Shown here: piece by piece, positions 46,163 to 54,449 of the stretch | How the letters are laid out: each line of letters opens with the position of its first letter | Position numbering within the stretch: the first letter of the stretch is position 1 | Origin: Synechococcus sp. CC9902 | Lineage (GTDB): Bacteria > Cyanobacteriota > Cyanobacteriia > PCC-6307 > Cyanobiaceae | NCBI RefSeq assembly: GCF_000012505.1 | Contig: NC_007513.1 | Span: 1-64,000, forward strand | DNA: 64,000 nt | Direction: 5' to 3' | Program-made: the position numbers and the translations under genes | Notes under the pieces: generated by a model | The model's input: the letters and a program-made list of their open reading frames with translations, nothing else | What the model was told of the DNA's origin: nothing | Database searches by the model: none

Positions 46163-47254
46163 TTGTTCTGTGGCGCCAGCCCAGCCCCAGCGCTCGGCTT
46201 CGGATCGTGCAGCACTTCGCAACGACTGACGCTCTAAGTCGTTGCCTAGCAACCGTTGTGTGGCCTCAATCAAGCTTGCGGCTCCGCCGTCCTCCCCATC
46301 CGGTTCGTACAAACAGCCGTTGACGCCGTCAGTAATGATGTCGGGGATGCCTCCTCGGTTCGCACCGACCACGGGACATCCGGCCGCCATGGCCTCAAGG
46401 AGCACGAGTCCGAGGGTTTCAGTACTCGAGGGGAAGAGAAAAGCATCACCACAGGCGTAAGCGCTCGCTAGGTCTTCGCCTGCCAAATAACCCACAAAGG
46501 TGGTGGCTGTGCCCGCAAAGTGCTTTTCCAGTTGTTGCCGATGGGGTCCATCGCCCACAAGAGCAAGGCGGGTATCAGGTAGAGCTTCCAGCACCGGACG
46601 AATGCGTTCGATTTGCTTCTCTGCTGATAGTCGACCGACGTAGAGCAGCAGGGCGCCACGATCGTCATGGCCTCCCAGCAAACGGTGCCGCATCGCATTG
46701 CTTCTTAGGGCCGGACGGAAGAGCTCCGTATCGACTCCGCGTTGCCAGAGCGCTGTGTGTTGGATGCCTTTATCGCTGAGTTCTTGCACCATCGCCGTTG
46801 AGGTGCACAGGTTGAGCAGGGCCTGGTTGTGAGCGGCCTTGAGCAATTCCCACAGCAAGGGTTCGAGCATCCCCATGCCGTAGTGCTCAAGATATTTCGG
46901 AAGATGGGTGTGATAACTGGCGATTAACGGAATATTTTTTGTCTTGGCCAACCAGATTCCGCCCAGCCCCAGCACAGCAGGGTTCACCACATGAATGAGG
47001 TCCGGTTCGAACGTGTCAATGGCTTCCGACACGGCGGGCCGCGGCAAGGCCAACTTGAGCTCGGGGTAAAGCGGCAAAGGCATTGCCGGAACGCCGATTA
47101 AGCGAGCGCCCATGTACTCATCTGGACAGCCTTCAGGGCAAAACACCACCACCTCATCACCCGCATCCACCAGGTGTTTCACCGTTTTGGTGAGTCGAGT
47201 GACGATGCCATCGACTTTGGGGAGGAAGGTTTCGGTGAAAAAGGCGATTTTCAA
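46106..47254 (-). CDS. sqdX: Sulfoquinovosyltransferase, glycosyltransferase family 4
   Basis: SqdX transfers sulfoquinovose to diacylglycerol, making the sulfolipid SQDG of thylakoids. From TTG at 47254 it is 382 residues, beginning with the family-like KIAFFTETFLPKVDGIVTRL. Further GT4 blocks are LPKYLEHYGMGMLEP, LWQRGVDTELFRP, LLYVGRLSAEKQI and FLFPSSTETLGLVLLEAMAAGCPVVGANRGG, with the EX7E site. No ATG is near; the frame is open to 47323 but overlaps sqdB there. It follows sqdB by 14 bases. Confidence 0.94.
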   Translation of the reverse strand: MKIAFFTETFLPKVDGIVTRLTKTVKHLVDAGDEVVVFCPEGCPDEYMGARLIGVPAMPLPLYPELKLALPRPAVSEAIDTFEPDLIHVVNPAVLGLGGIWLAKTKNIPLIASYHTHLPKYLEHYGMGMLEPLLWELLKAAHNQALLNLCTSTAMVQELSDKGIQHTALWQRGVDTELFRPALRSNAMRHRLLGGHDDRGALLLYVGRLSAEKQIERIRPVLEALPDTRLALVGDGPHRQQLEKHFAGTATTFVGYLAGEDLASAYACGDAFLFPSSTETLGLVLLEAMAAGCPVVGANRGGIPDIITDGVNGCLYEPDGEDGGAASLIEATQRLLGNDLERQSLRSAARSEAERWGWAGATEQLRGYYRDVLSQGTLDAAA

Positions 47255-47268
47255 AGGAGAGGCCTGAT

Positions 47269-48465
47269 TTAGGAGGCGTTGCCGATGGCCTTGGCTTGGT
47301 CTTTGGTCCAAGCGGAGGTGCAAAGGATCCGGTTGCGATCGCAGCGGTCGGAGTACCGCGTTGCAATTTCCACAACCTCCTTCAGTAATCCATCGTCCAG
47401 GGTGGTGGGATTCAGCCCGAGTTCGATAAAGCAGCGGTTGTCAACGATCAAATCGTTTTCGACGGCTTCATTACGGGGATTGGGCAGGTTGTTCACCTTG
47501 GCTCCGGTGAGAGCGGCCACCTTGTTGGCAAGTTCACCCACCTGATGACTCTCGGTCATTTGGTTGAAAATCTTGACTCGCTCCCCTTGCTCAGGGGGAT
47601 TATCGAGCGCAATCTGCACGCACTTCACCGAGTCTCGGATGTGAATGAAGGCTCGGGTTTGACCACCGGTGCCATGCACGGTGAGGGGGTAGCCAATGGC
47701 GGCTTGCATGAGGAAGCGGTTCAGCACCGTTCCGTAGTCACCGTCGTAGTCGAAGCGATTGGTTAGGCGTGGATCGCGATCGGTGGCTTCCGTGTTGGTG
47801 CCCCAAACAATGCCTTGGTGGAGATCTGTGATCCGAACTTTGTCGTTTTTGTTGTAGTAGAGGAAAAGCAGCTGATCCAGCGTCTTAGTCATGTGATAGA
47901 CGCTTCCGGGGCTAGCAGGATGAAGGATTTCCTCTTCAAACCGGCTGCCATCGGGCTGAGGCACTTCCACCTTCAGGTAGCCCTCTGGAATGGTCGCCCC
48001 ACGATGGGATCCGTAGCCGTAGACGCCCATCGTGCCGAGGTGCACCACGTGAATATCGAGACCCGACTCGACGATGGCGGCAAGCAGGTTGTGGGTGCCG
48101 TTGACGTTGTTATCAACGGTGTAGCGCTTGGTGGCGCTGCTCTTCATCGAGTAGGGAGCAGCGCGCTGTTCGGCGAAGTGAACAACGGAGTTGGGTTTCT
48201 CATCCCGGAGTAAATCGAGCAAGCGCTGGTATTCGTGCGCAACGTCCATGTGGATGAAGCGCATCGGCTTACCACCGATCTCTTCCCATGCTTGAAGTCG
48301 CTCTCCGATGCTGGTAATCGGCGTTAATGAGTCAACCTCCAGATCGACGTCGATCTTGCGACGACTGAGGTTGTCCACGATCAAGACCTCATGGCCCTGA
48401 TCCGCCAAGTTCACAGCACAGGGCCAGCCGCAGAAGCCGTCACCGCCGAGAACGAGAACCTTCAC
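47269..48465 (-). CDS. sqdB: UDP-sulfoquinovose synthase
   Basis: SqdB forms UDP-sulfoquinovose from UDP-glucose and sulfite, the head-group donor for SQDG. The 398-residue protein is an extended SDR: VLVLGGDGFCGWPCAVNL (3-20), VHLGTMGVYGYG with the catalytic Thr, and PGSVYHMTKTLDQ with the Tyr-Lys pair near 180-190. HFAEQRAAPYSM is distinctive of SqdB. The start is ATG at 48465. Together with sqdX it gives the two-step sulfolipid pathway, which spares phosphate in oligotrophic water. Confidence 0.96.
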   Translation of the reverse strand: MKVLVLGGDGFCGWPCAVNLADQGHEVLIVDNLSRRKIDVDLEVDSLTPITSIGERLQAWEEIGGKPMRFIHMDVAHEYQRLLDLLRDEKPNSVVHFAEQRAAPYSMKSSATKRYTVDNNVNGTHNLLAAIVESGLDIHVVHLGTMGVYGYGSHRGATIPEGYLKVEVPQPDGSRFEEEILHPASPGSVYHMTKTLDQLLFLYYNKNDKVRITDLHQGIVWGTNTEATDRDPRLTNRFDYDGDYGTVLNRFLMQAAIGYPLTVHGTGGQTRAFIHIRDSVKCVQIALDNPPEQGERVKIFNQMTESHQVGELANKVAALTGAKVNNLPNPRNEAVENDLIVDNRCFIELGLNPTTLDDGLLKEVVEIATRYSDRCDRNRILCTSAWTKDQAKAIGNAS

Positions 48466-48540
48466 CCCAAACTCCTGCTGGAACGAGCAAAACGCTCAGT
48501 GGGGGCAAGCTACTACAGGGATTTTTTTACTCGTGTTTGG

Positions 48541-48714
48541 TCAGCTGATGACCACGGTTATTGCAATGAGTCCAGTCACGAGGATGGACCCGCCGATGAG
48601 CATCATCAGGGAGCTGCGATTGCGGTCTCTGCTGGCGTTTTGATCCATCACTTCCATGCGGGGCTCTTTGGCAAAAGCGTTTAAAAGACCGCCATCTTCT
48701 GTGGTGACCTGCAT
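48541..48714 (-). CDS. psb34: Psb34-like photosystem II assembly protein
   Basis: A 57-residue frame from ATG at 48714. The N-terminus MQVTTEDGGLLNAFAKEPRM matches the TTE-GG-LN-FA-EP pattern of the ssl1498/Psb34 family, and the C-terminus is one hydrophobic helix (about 36-57, SLMMLIGGSILVTGLIAITV). Psb34 is a single-helix protein bound to photosystem II assembly intermediates, and it competes with high-light-inducible proteins at a shared site. It is in minus orientation between sqdB and thiG. The identification rests on this remembered pattern. Confidence 0.82.
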   Translation of the reverse strand: MQVTTEDGGLLNAFAKEPRMEVMDQNASRDRNRSSLMMLIGGSILVTGLIAITVVIS

Positions 48715-48791
48715 GGATCCAAGGTGATTTTCCGGACCTTATGAGTTCAAATGCTTACCGCCATGGTTTGTTACGCAGACTTGATGTCCCT

Positions 48792-49613
48792 TCATTTGTC
48801 TTTACCTGAAATCAGTCCGGTGGTTGGTGAGCTGGCGGAGGCTTGGCCGCGTCGTGGCAGCCGGCCTGAGCTGTAGGCCATGCGACCAGCGATCACCGCT
48901 TTCCCCATCGCTTCAGCCATGGATGGGGGATCGCCGGCGAGGGCAATTGCGCTGTTGACCAACACGGCATCGGCCCCCATCTCCATGGCTTGGGCGGCTT
49001 CGCTGGGGACGCCAATGCCGGCGTCGACAACGACAGGAACTGTTGCGTTTTCAATGATTAGGGCGATGTTGGCGGCGTTGTTGAGCCCTTGCCCTGACCC
49101 GATGGGAGACCCCAGAGGCATCACTGTGGCGCAACCCACTTCCTCTAAGCGTTGGGCAAGTAAGGGATCTGCATTGATGTAGGGCAGAACGGTGAATCCC
49201 TCTTTCACCAGAGCTTCGGCGGCCTGAAGCGTCCCAATCGGATCGGGTAAAAGATGTCGGCTGTCTGGAATTACCTCCAGCTTGATGAAGTTGTTGTCCT
49301 CTTGGCCAGCCAATTTGGCGAGTTCTCGTCCCAGTCGTGCAACGCGAATGGCTTCCTCCGCATTGGTGCATCCCGCCGTGTTGGGAAGCATCCAGATGCG
49401 CGACCAATCGATGGCTTCCATGAGTCCTGTATGCCCTGCGGCTCCTGTTTGAACCCGGCGTACGGCCACGGTCACCATCTCGCAAGCGGAACGCTCAATG
49501 CTGCTTTGCATGGAGTTGATGGATGGGTATTTGCCTGTTCCGGTCAATAAGCGGCAACTAAATAAGCGGCCGCCGATGGTTAAGGGGTCAGATCCGTTGG
49601 AGGTGGAAACCAT
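48792..49613 (-). CDS. thiG: Thiazole synthase
   Basis: ThiG makes the thiazole phosphate ring of thiamine from DXP, dehydroglycine and ThiS thiocarboxylate. From ATG at 49613 it is 273 residues. Lys111 in FIKLEV forms the Schiff base; [30 protein letters not shown] and [31 protein letters not shown] are conserved. The frame runs to 49628, but [11 protein letters not shown] is the natural start. thiL is 20 kb away; ThiS and other thi genes are not in the window. Confidence 0.95.
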   Translation of the reverse strand: MVSTSNGSDPLTIGGRLFSCRLLTGTGKYPSINSMQSSIERSACEMVTVAVRRVQTGAAGHTGLMEAIDWSRIWMLPNTAGCTNAEEAIRVARLGRELAKLAGQEDNNFIKLEVIPDSRHLLPDPIGTLQAAEALVKEGFTVLPYINADPLLAQRLEEVGCATVMPLGSPIGSGQGLNNAANIALIIENATVPVVVDAGIGVPSEAAQAMEMGADAVLVNSAIALAGDPPSMAEAMGKAVIAGRMAYSSGRLPRRGQASASSPTTGLISGKDK

Positions 49614-49664
49614 GACGCGTCTGAGCAAAAGGGCCTACCGTGCTCCCATCATCCCTTGTCTTCC

Positions 49665-50210
49665 ATGCCCTTCCTGCTTGCCATGGATCTACCTGTTGGC
49701 AGTCAGGTTCCGTTTCAAACCAATCCACAACTTCCGCTCGATCCGATTCAATTGGCGATTCCGCTTGAAGTGGACCAAAACCAAGTGGAGAGTTTTGATC
49801 CCGTCGCTCGGGCCGCTGATCTCGTCACGACTCTTCCGCGTCAATGGTGCGGCACATTCCAACCGTTTGATGGGTCTCCAACGGTTGATGTGACGTTGGA
49901 TTTATCAGATCTCAAGGCGATTGGTCAGATCGTTGATTTGCGGGGAACCATGACACTGGGCTCGGTTACAACACCGGTCCAAGGCAATTTTCACGCCAAG
50001 TCAGATCAACTTGATTTGATCCCTTTGGGTGATGAACTGATCGCAGGTGTCGAACCTGGCGGGGTGTTTCTTGGCTTGCAGGGTTTTAGCCCCACGGGTT
50101 GGCAATCCCCACGCTTGATCAACGACGTTGACCCCAGTGCTGGCTTAGGGGGACGTTTGGCATTAACGAGTACTTGTCAGGCTGAGTTGCCGATTCAACC
50201 ACTTTGGTAA
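49665..50210 (+). CDS. Hypothetical protein, 181 residues
   Basis: From ATG at 49665 (MPFLLAMDLPVGS) the protein is soluble with mostly beta-prone sequence (VDVTLDLSDLKAIGQIVDLRGTMTLGSVTTPVQGNFHAKSDQLDLIPL) and a late NPRL/LGGRLALTS block. There is no clear signal peptide, though the two cysteines (CGTF near 65, CQAE near 175) might pair in an exported form. No family is recognised. Divergent from thiG with 51 bases between. The exact start (TTG at 49656 is also possible) is uncertain. Confidence 0.75.
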   Translation: MPFLLAMDLPVGSQVPFQTNPQLPLDPIQLAIPLEVDQNQVESFDPVARAADLVTTLPRQWCGTFQPFDGSPTVDVTLDLSDLKAIGQIVDLRGTMTLGSVTTPVQGNFHAKSDQLDLIPLGDELIAGVEPGGVFLGLQGFSPTGWQSPRLINDVDPSAGLGGRLALTSTCQAELPIQPLW

Positions 50211-50231
50211 AACGTTTAAATCAGAGGATTA

Positions 50232-50747
50232 TTAAGAACGCTTTTCGAGTTTTTTGATACCTTTTTTGGCTGTTGAATTGTTTGGTTCTAGCTCTAATGT
50301 TTTCTTGTAAAGTGCAATTGCTTCTTCGTATTTAAGAAGTTTTTCTTGAGCAAAAGCGAGATTATTGATTGCAACCGGATAATCATCTTTGGCCCTTAAG
50401 GCTAATTTGTAATGCTTGATGGCAGTGTCGTAATCCTTTTGCGCGGCAAGGGCAAAGCCAAGTGCGTTTTCAATCAATGCCCGCGCTTCATTGGGCTCGT
50501 CGCTCAGTCTTTTTAAGGCCTGCTTGAGCGTTGCGGCAGCTTGGGGGTAGAGGCGTTTTCGTAACTGAACCGAACCCAGTTCATAGAGGTCTGCAGACTG
50601 CCGTGAGGCTGCAGTGCCAGCTTGTTCGAGTTGAACAAAACGAGCTTCATCGCGACGAACGCGAAGGAGCTGTCGGCCTACGATCACTGCAACGACGGTG
50701 AGCAGGCCGACCAGGCCCAGCAGATAGGTCTGGGGCAGCAGATTCAC
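50232..50747 (-). CDS. ycf37: Ycf37-like TPR protein (photosystem I assembly)
   Basis: A 171-residue protein with an N-terminal membrane helix (about 5-25, PQTYLLGLVGLLTVVAVIVG) and three TPR units (ADLYELGSVQLRKRLYPQAA; ENALGFALAAQKDYDTAIKHY; INNLAFAQEKLLKYEEAIALY). Size and layout match Ycf37, a cyanobacterial and algal factor for photosystem I assembly. The name rests on architecture rather than a diagnostic residue. It lies nine bases downstream of rplT, probably the last gene of the rpmI-rplT transcript. Confidence 0.75.
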   Translation of the reverse strand: MNLLPQTYLLGLVGLLTVVAVIVGRQLLRVRRDEARFVQLEQAGTAASRQSADLYELGSVQLRKRLYPQAAATLKQALKRLSDEPNEARALIENALGFALAAQKDYDTAIKHYKLALRAKDDYPVAINNLAFAQEKLLKYEEAIALYKKTLELEPNNSTAKKGIKKLEKRS

Positions 50748-50756
50748 AGATTTGGA

Positions 50757-51104
50757 TCAGCTCTTCGCTGCAGTCACCACAGTGGTGAAACTGGCGGGAT
50801 CGGCGACAGCCAGTTGCGCCAGCATCTTGCGGTTAATGCGAACGTCTGCTTTTTTCAAGCCGCCCATCAGACGGCTGTAGCTCACGCCGTTGATGCGAGC
50901 TGCAGCGTTAATCCGTGCAATCCACAACCGACGGAAGTCGCGCTTCCGGCGACGGCGGTCGCGGTAGGCATTGCAAAGGGCCTTCATCACCCGCTGGTTT
51001 GCGGTGCGGAATTGGGTGCCATTGCCACCGCGGAAGCCGCGGGCAAGCCTCAGGATTTTATTGCGGCGCTTACGGGCAACATTGCCTCTCTTAACGCGGG
51101 CCAT
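50757..51104 (-). CDS. rplT: 50S ribosomal protein L20
   Basis: L20 binds 23S rRNA early in 50S assembly. The 115-residue protein begins [27 protein letters not shown] and includes [23 protein letters not shown] and [15 protein letters not shown], with the basic N-terminal arm of the family. It follows rpmI by 53 bases. infC, which precedes these genes in many bacteria, is not here. Confidence 0.98.
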   Translation of the reverse strand: MARVKRGNVARKRRNKILRLARGFRGGNGTQFRTANQRVMKALCNAYRDRRRRKRDFRRLWIARINAAARINGVSYSRLMGGLKKADVRINRKMLAQLAVADPASFTTVVTAAKS

Positions 51105-51157
51105 AGAGGGAAAGGGTTAGATCAGGTGGAACGAACAGTGGGCGAGAGCGTCTCTTC

Positions 51158-51355
51158 TCAGGCGTAGGGCATCATCAATGTGACGCGCTCAACATCGGTG
51201 CGATCGACAACGGCCTTGGTGCCGAGGTGGCGCTTCTGCTTCGGAGTTTTGTGATCCAGCAGGTGGTTTCTGAAGGCGCGACGACGAAGGAACTTGCCAG
51301 TGCCTGTTGCTTTGAACCGCTTGGCGGCAGCTTTGCGGGTCTTCAGCTTGGGCAT
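51158..51355 (-). CDS. rpmI: 50S ribosomal protein L35
   Basis: L35 is a small basic ribosomal protein. From ATG at 51355 it is 65 residues, starting [20 protein letters not shown] and including [21 protein letters not shown], both conserved. The open frame extends 11 codons further but not in family-like sequence. Only 57 bases separate it from the divergent SpoIID-like gene, so the two promoters must lie back to back or overlap. Confidence 0.97.
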
Positions 51356-51412
51356 TGCTCTGCTCGAACGGGGCACAAACAACAACAATACGTCCCGGTG
51401 CGCCTTTTGTAG

Positions 51413-52960
51413 ATGATTCGGCTGTTGTCGCTCTCGATGCTTCTCGGGCTCGCCTCCGGTTGTGGGGCCAGGGAGCTGGCCGCTCCATCACCATCCGATG
51501 AGGTGCCAGTCGTCGTGGTACCGGCCACCCATCGCTCGGTTCCCCGCCCTCCGCAGTTGTCTCGGGCGGAGCCCGTTCTCTGGGTGGCCCTCCAGGATCA
51601 TCTCGGTTCCCATCCAGCGGCGATGCCGCTTCAGCTATCGAGTGCCGGTGCTCCGCTCACGCTTGAAGACGGGGCCGGGCGGAGTTGGACGGCTGCCAGT
51701 TTCACCGTGCGCTGGCGAGCGATGGCATTGCCAGAACCAGTAACGCTGGCCCGACGGATTGCCGGTCCGTTTGCGAGTTTCGAATCGGCGGAGCGCTTCG
51801 CTCAGCGCTGGCGAGCGTTGGGGGTGACGGTATCTGTGGCCCATCCCAAAGACTGGGAGGTTTGGGCTCCTCAGGGTTCGATCGTCCCGGAAGGGGCCCA
51901 GGTGCGCGACTGGACCCGTCGTGTCCACGCCACGGTTGAACCGACGTTGGAGACCCCCGAGGGTATACAGCCCATGAAGGGGCCTCTGCAGATTGCAGCT
52001 CCCGACGGCTTGCTTTGGAAGCGTGGGGTGTTCCGTGGACCGTTCCGTCTTCAGCCGGATGCCTATGGAAGTTGGACACTGATTGAACAGGTAGCTGTTG
52101 AGCGATATCTCGAAGGAGTGGTGCCCCATGAAATTGGCGCCTCGTCACCCGTTGCGGCCTTGCAGGCCCAAACCGTGTTGGCTCGGACTTGGGCTTTGGC
52201 CAACAGCCATCGCTTCAACATCGATGGTTATCACCTTTGCAGTGATACCCAATGCCAGGTCTACAGCGATCCGCGCTCAGCGGGGGCAGAGGTTCGGCAA
52301 GCGATCACAGCCACCAAGGGGCGATTGCTTAGTCGAGCTGGACGTCCAATTAGTGCGGTGTATCACGCCACTAATGGGGGTGTTATGGCCGCGGGACCAG
52401 AAGCTTGGGCCATGAAGCCTCAGCCTTACTTGGTGTCCAAGGTCGATGGAGATGAGGGTTGGCGGGAGCGTCATGCCATTCCGCTGCAACGGTCTCAAAA
52501 GGTGTCATCTCTTCTGATGGATCGCTCAGGAGCCTATGGAGCGCAACACCCCCTGTTTCGTTGGAGTCGTGTGATCACGGCTGATCAAATTCGCCAGGCG
52601 ATTGGCGCACCGGCGCAAGCGTTGCAATCTCCGTTGCGCCTGAACGCGTTGCAGCGGGGTACGAGTGGTCGAGTGTTGGCGTTGCAGGTTGCCGGTTCCG
52701 GTGAGTCGGAGCCAGTCGTTTTGCGTTTGGATCAGATTCGGCGCACCTTGCGTCGTTTGCCAAGCACCTTGTTTGTAATTGAGCCCCAGGGCTGGGATCG
52801 CTGGCTCATCCGGGGCGGTGGTTTCGGCCACGGCGCTGGCTTGTCTCAGGCGGGGGCCATCGATTTGGCCTGGCGGGGATGGTCCACAGAACGGATCCTT
52901 AGCCATTACTACCCGGGGACTGTCTACGGACCTCTCCCTGCGCGTGTGCAGTCCCCTTAG
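51413..52960 (+). CDS. SpoIID/LytB-domain protein
   Basis: A 515-residue exported protein. The N-terminus [18 protein letters not shown] looks like a lipoprotein signal (lipobox-like LASGC). The SpoIID catalytic region follows: [34 protein letters not shown] near 225, then [12 protein letters not shown] and [19 protein letters not shown], the latter a well-known block. SpoIID proteins are lytic transglycosylases acting on denuded glycan strands; cyanobacteria do not sporulate, so the role is probably wall turnover. The region before residue 190 is unrelated. Confidence 0.93.
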
Positions 52961-52984
52961 AGTCCTGCCCACCTAGATCGGTGC

Positions 52985-54316
52985 ATGACCTCAACCGCTG
53001 CGACTGGTGATCACCGCAGGGCGAAGTCTGCAGCGTTTTTGTTCGCCTGCGGTTGTGCAGGGGCAGCGCCCCATTGGCTTGATTCCGCCCGCTCGCTCTG
53101 GCCCGCCATCAGCCTTGCGCTCATGCTGGGCGGCTATGCCCTTCGCACCGTGCTGCGTGCTGAGTTGTTGCGAGGGCCGAGTACTCAGGGTCCGCCAACC
53201 TCAGCACTCTTCCCGGTTGAAGAATTCCCAACACTTGATGTGGTGGTGGCAGCCCGCGATGAGGAGGCGGTGGTCGCCCGTTTGGTTGAGCGGCTCACGG
53301 CTCTGCGTTATCCAACTGATCGACTTTCCACGTGGGTGATCGACGATGGAAGCCTGGATCAAACGCCAGCCCTGCTCGACGCCCTGGCTGAGAATCACCC
53401 AACTTTGAACGTGATTCACCGGCCTCGCGATGCCGGTGGCGGCAAGTCTGGAGCGTTGAACACGGCTCTTGCCCAGTTGAAAGGGGAGTGGTTGTTGGTT
53501 CTCGATGCAGATGCTCAATTGCAGGACGACCTGCTTGAACGGCTTGTTCCTTATGCAGTGGAGGGTGGATGGTCGGCGGTTCAGCTGCGCAAAGCAGTGA
53601 TCGATGCCGACCGCAACTGGCTGACGCGATCCCAAGCGATGGAGATGGCGCTGGATGCCGTAATTCAGACCGGTCGCCTGACGGGCGGCGGGGTTGTCGA
53701 ATTGCGGGGGAACGGACAGTTGATCAAACGTTCGATGTTGGAGGCAAGTGGAGGTTTCAACGAAGACACCGTGACTGACGATTTGGATCTCAGTTTTCGG
53801 TTGTTGACCCATGGCGCCCTCGTGGGGATCCTTTGGGACCCTCCGGTCCAGGAGGAAGCGGTGCCAGGGTTGTCGGCCCTCTTGAAGCAGCGTCAACGTT
53901 GGGCTGAAGGTGGTTTGCAGCGATTTTTTGATTACTGGCCAACGTTGACGTCGTCCCAACTCAGTGTTCGTCAGCGTTGGGATTTGGCCTGCTTTTTCCT
54001 GCTCCAATACGGCTTGCCAGTCGTGTCTTTTGCCGATCTGAGCACCAGCCTGGTCACGCGCACACCCCCCACCTATTGGCCCTTATCGATCGTGGCGTTC
54101 AGTGTGTCGGCGTTGGCCTACCTACGCGGTTGTCGCGGCGTTAACCAAGGCCCGTCGATTCCGGCTCCTGGTTTGTGGAATTTGTTGGTGGCGATTACGT
54201 ATCTCGGCCATTGGTTTGTGGTGATTCCATGGGTGACGTTGAAAATGGCACTTCTGCCGAAGCGTTTGGTTTGGGCGAAAACCAGCCATGGTGATTTAAG
54301 CGAACAATTGGGTTGA
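52985..54316 (+). CDS. mgdA: Family 2 glycosyltransferase, likely monoglucosyldiacylglycerol synthase
   Basis: The 443-residue enzyme has a membrane segment near 40-58 and a GT2 domain: VVVAARDEE (86-94), VLDADAQ (172-178), TDDLD (264-268) and QRQRW (302-306). C-terminal helices anchor it. LRKAVIDADRNWLTRSQAMEMALD with VELRGNGQ resembles Synechocystis MgdA (Sll1377), which makes glucosyldiacylglycerol, the precursor of MGDG. No other galactolipid gene is adjacent. A cellulose-synthase-like role is the alternative, since all GT2 enzymes share these motifs. Confidence 0.8.
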   Translation: MTSTAATGDHRRAKSAAFLFACGCAGAAPHWLDSARSLWPAISLALMLGGYALRTVLRAELLRGPSTQGPPTSALFPVEEFPTLDVVVAARDEEAVVARLVERLTALRYPTDRLSTWVIDDGSLDQTPALLDALAENHPTLNVIHRPRDAGGGKSGALNTALAQLKGEWLLVLDADAQLQDDLLERLVPYAVEGGWSAVQLRKAVIDADRNWLTRSQAMEMALDAVIQTGRLTGGGVVELRGNGQLIKRSMLEASGGFNEDTVTDDLDLSFRLLTHGALVGILWDPPVQEEAVPGLSALLKQRQRWAEGGLQRFFDYWPTLTSSQLSVRQRWDLACFFLLQYGLPVVSFADLSTSLVTRTPPTYWPLSIVAFSVSALAYLRGCRGVNQGPSIPAPGLWNLLVAITYLGHWFVVIPWVTLKMALLPKRLVWAKTSHGDLSEQLG

Positions 54317-54321
54317 ATCTT

Positions 54322-54356
54322 CTGGCCTTTAATCGATAACTTGGCCAGTCTTTTTT
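54322..54356 (+). terminator. Rho-independent terminator of the glycosyltransferase gene
   Basis: CTGGCC (54322-54327) pairs perfectly with GGCCAG (54343-54348), 15 bases between, and TC plus six T residues follow. It lies five bases after the stop codon of the glycosyltransferase gene. Confidence 0.65.
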
Positions 54357-54449
54357 AAGTAGTTATTCTTTAAAAATATGGCGTTGAAGAAAGTTTTTAG
54401 AGGTTTGGTTTTTCTATCTTTTGACGGATCAATGCAATTAGATGGCTCC

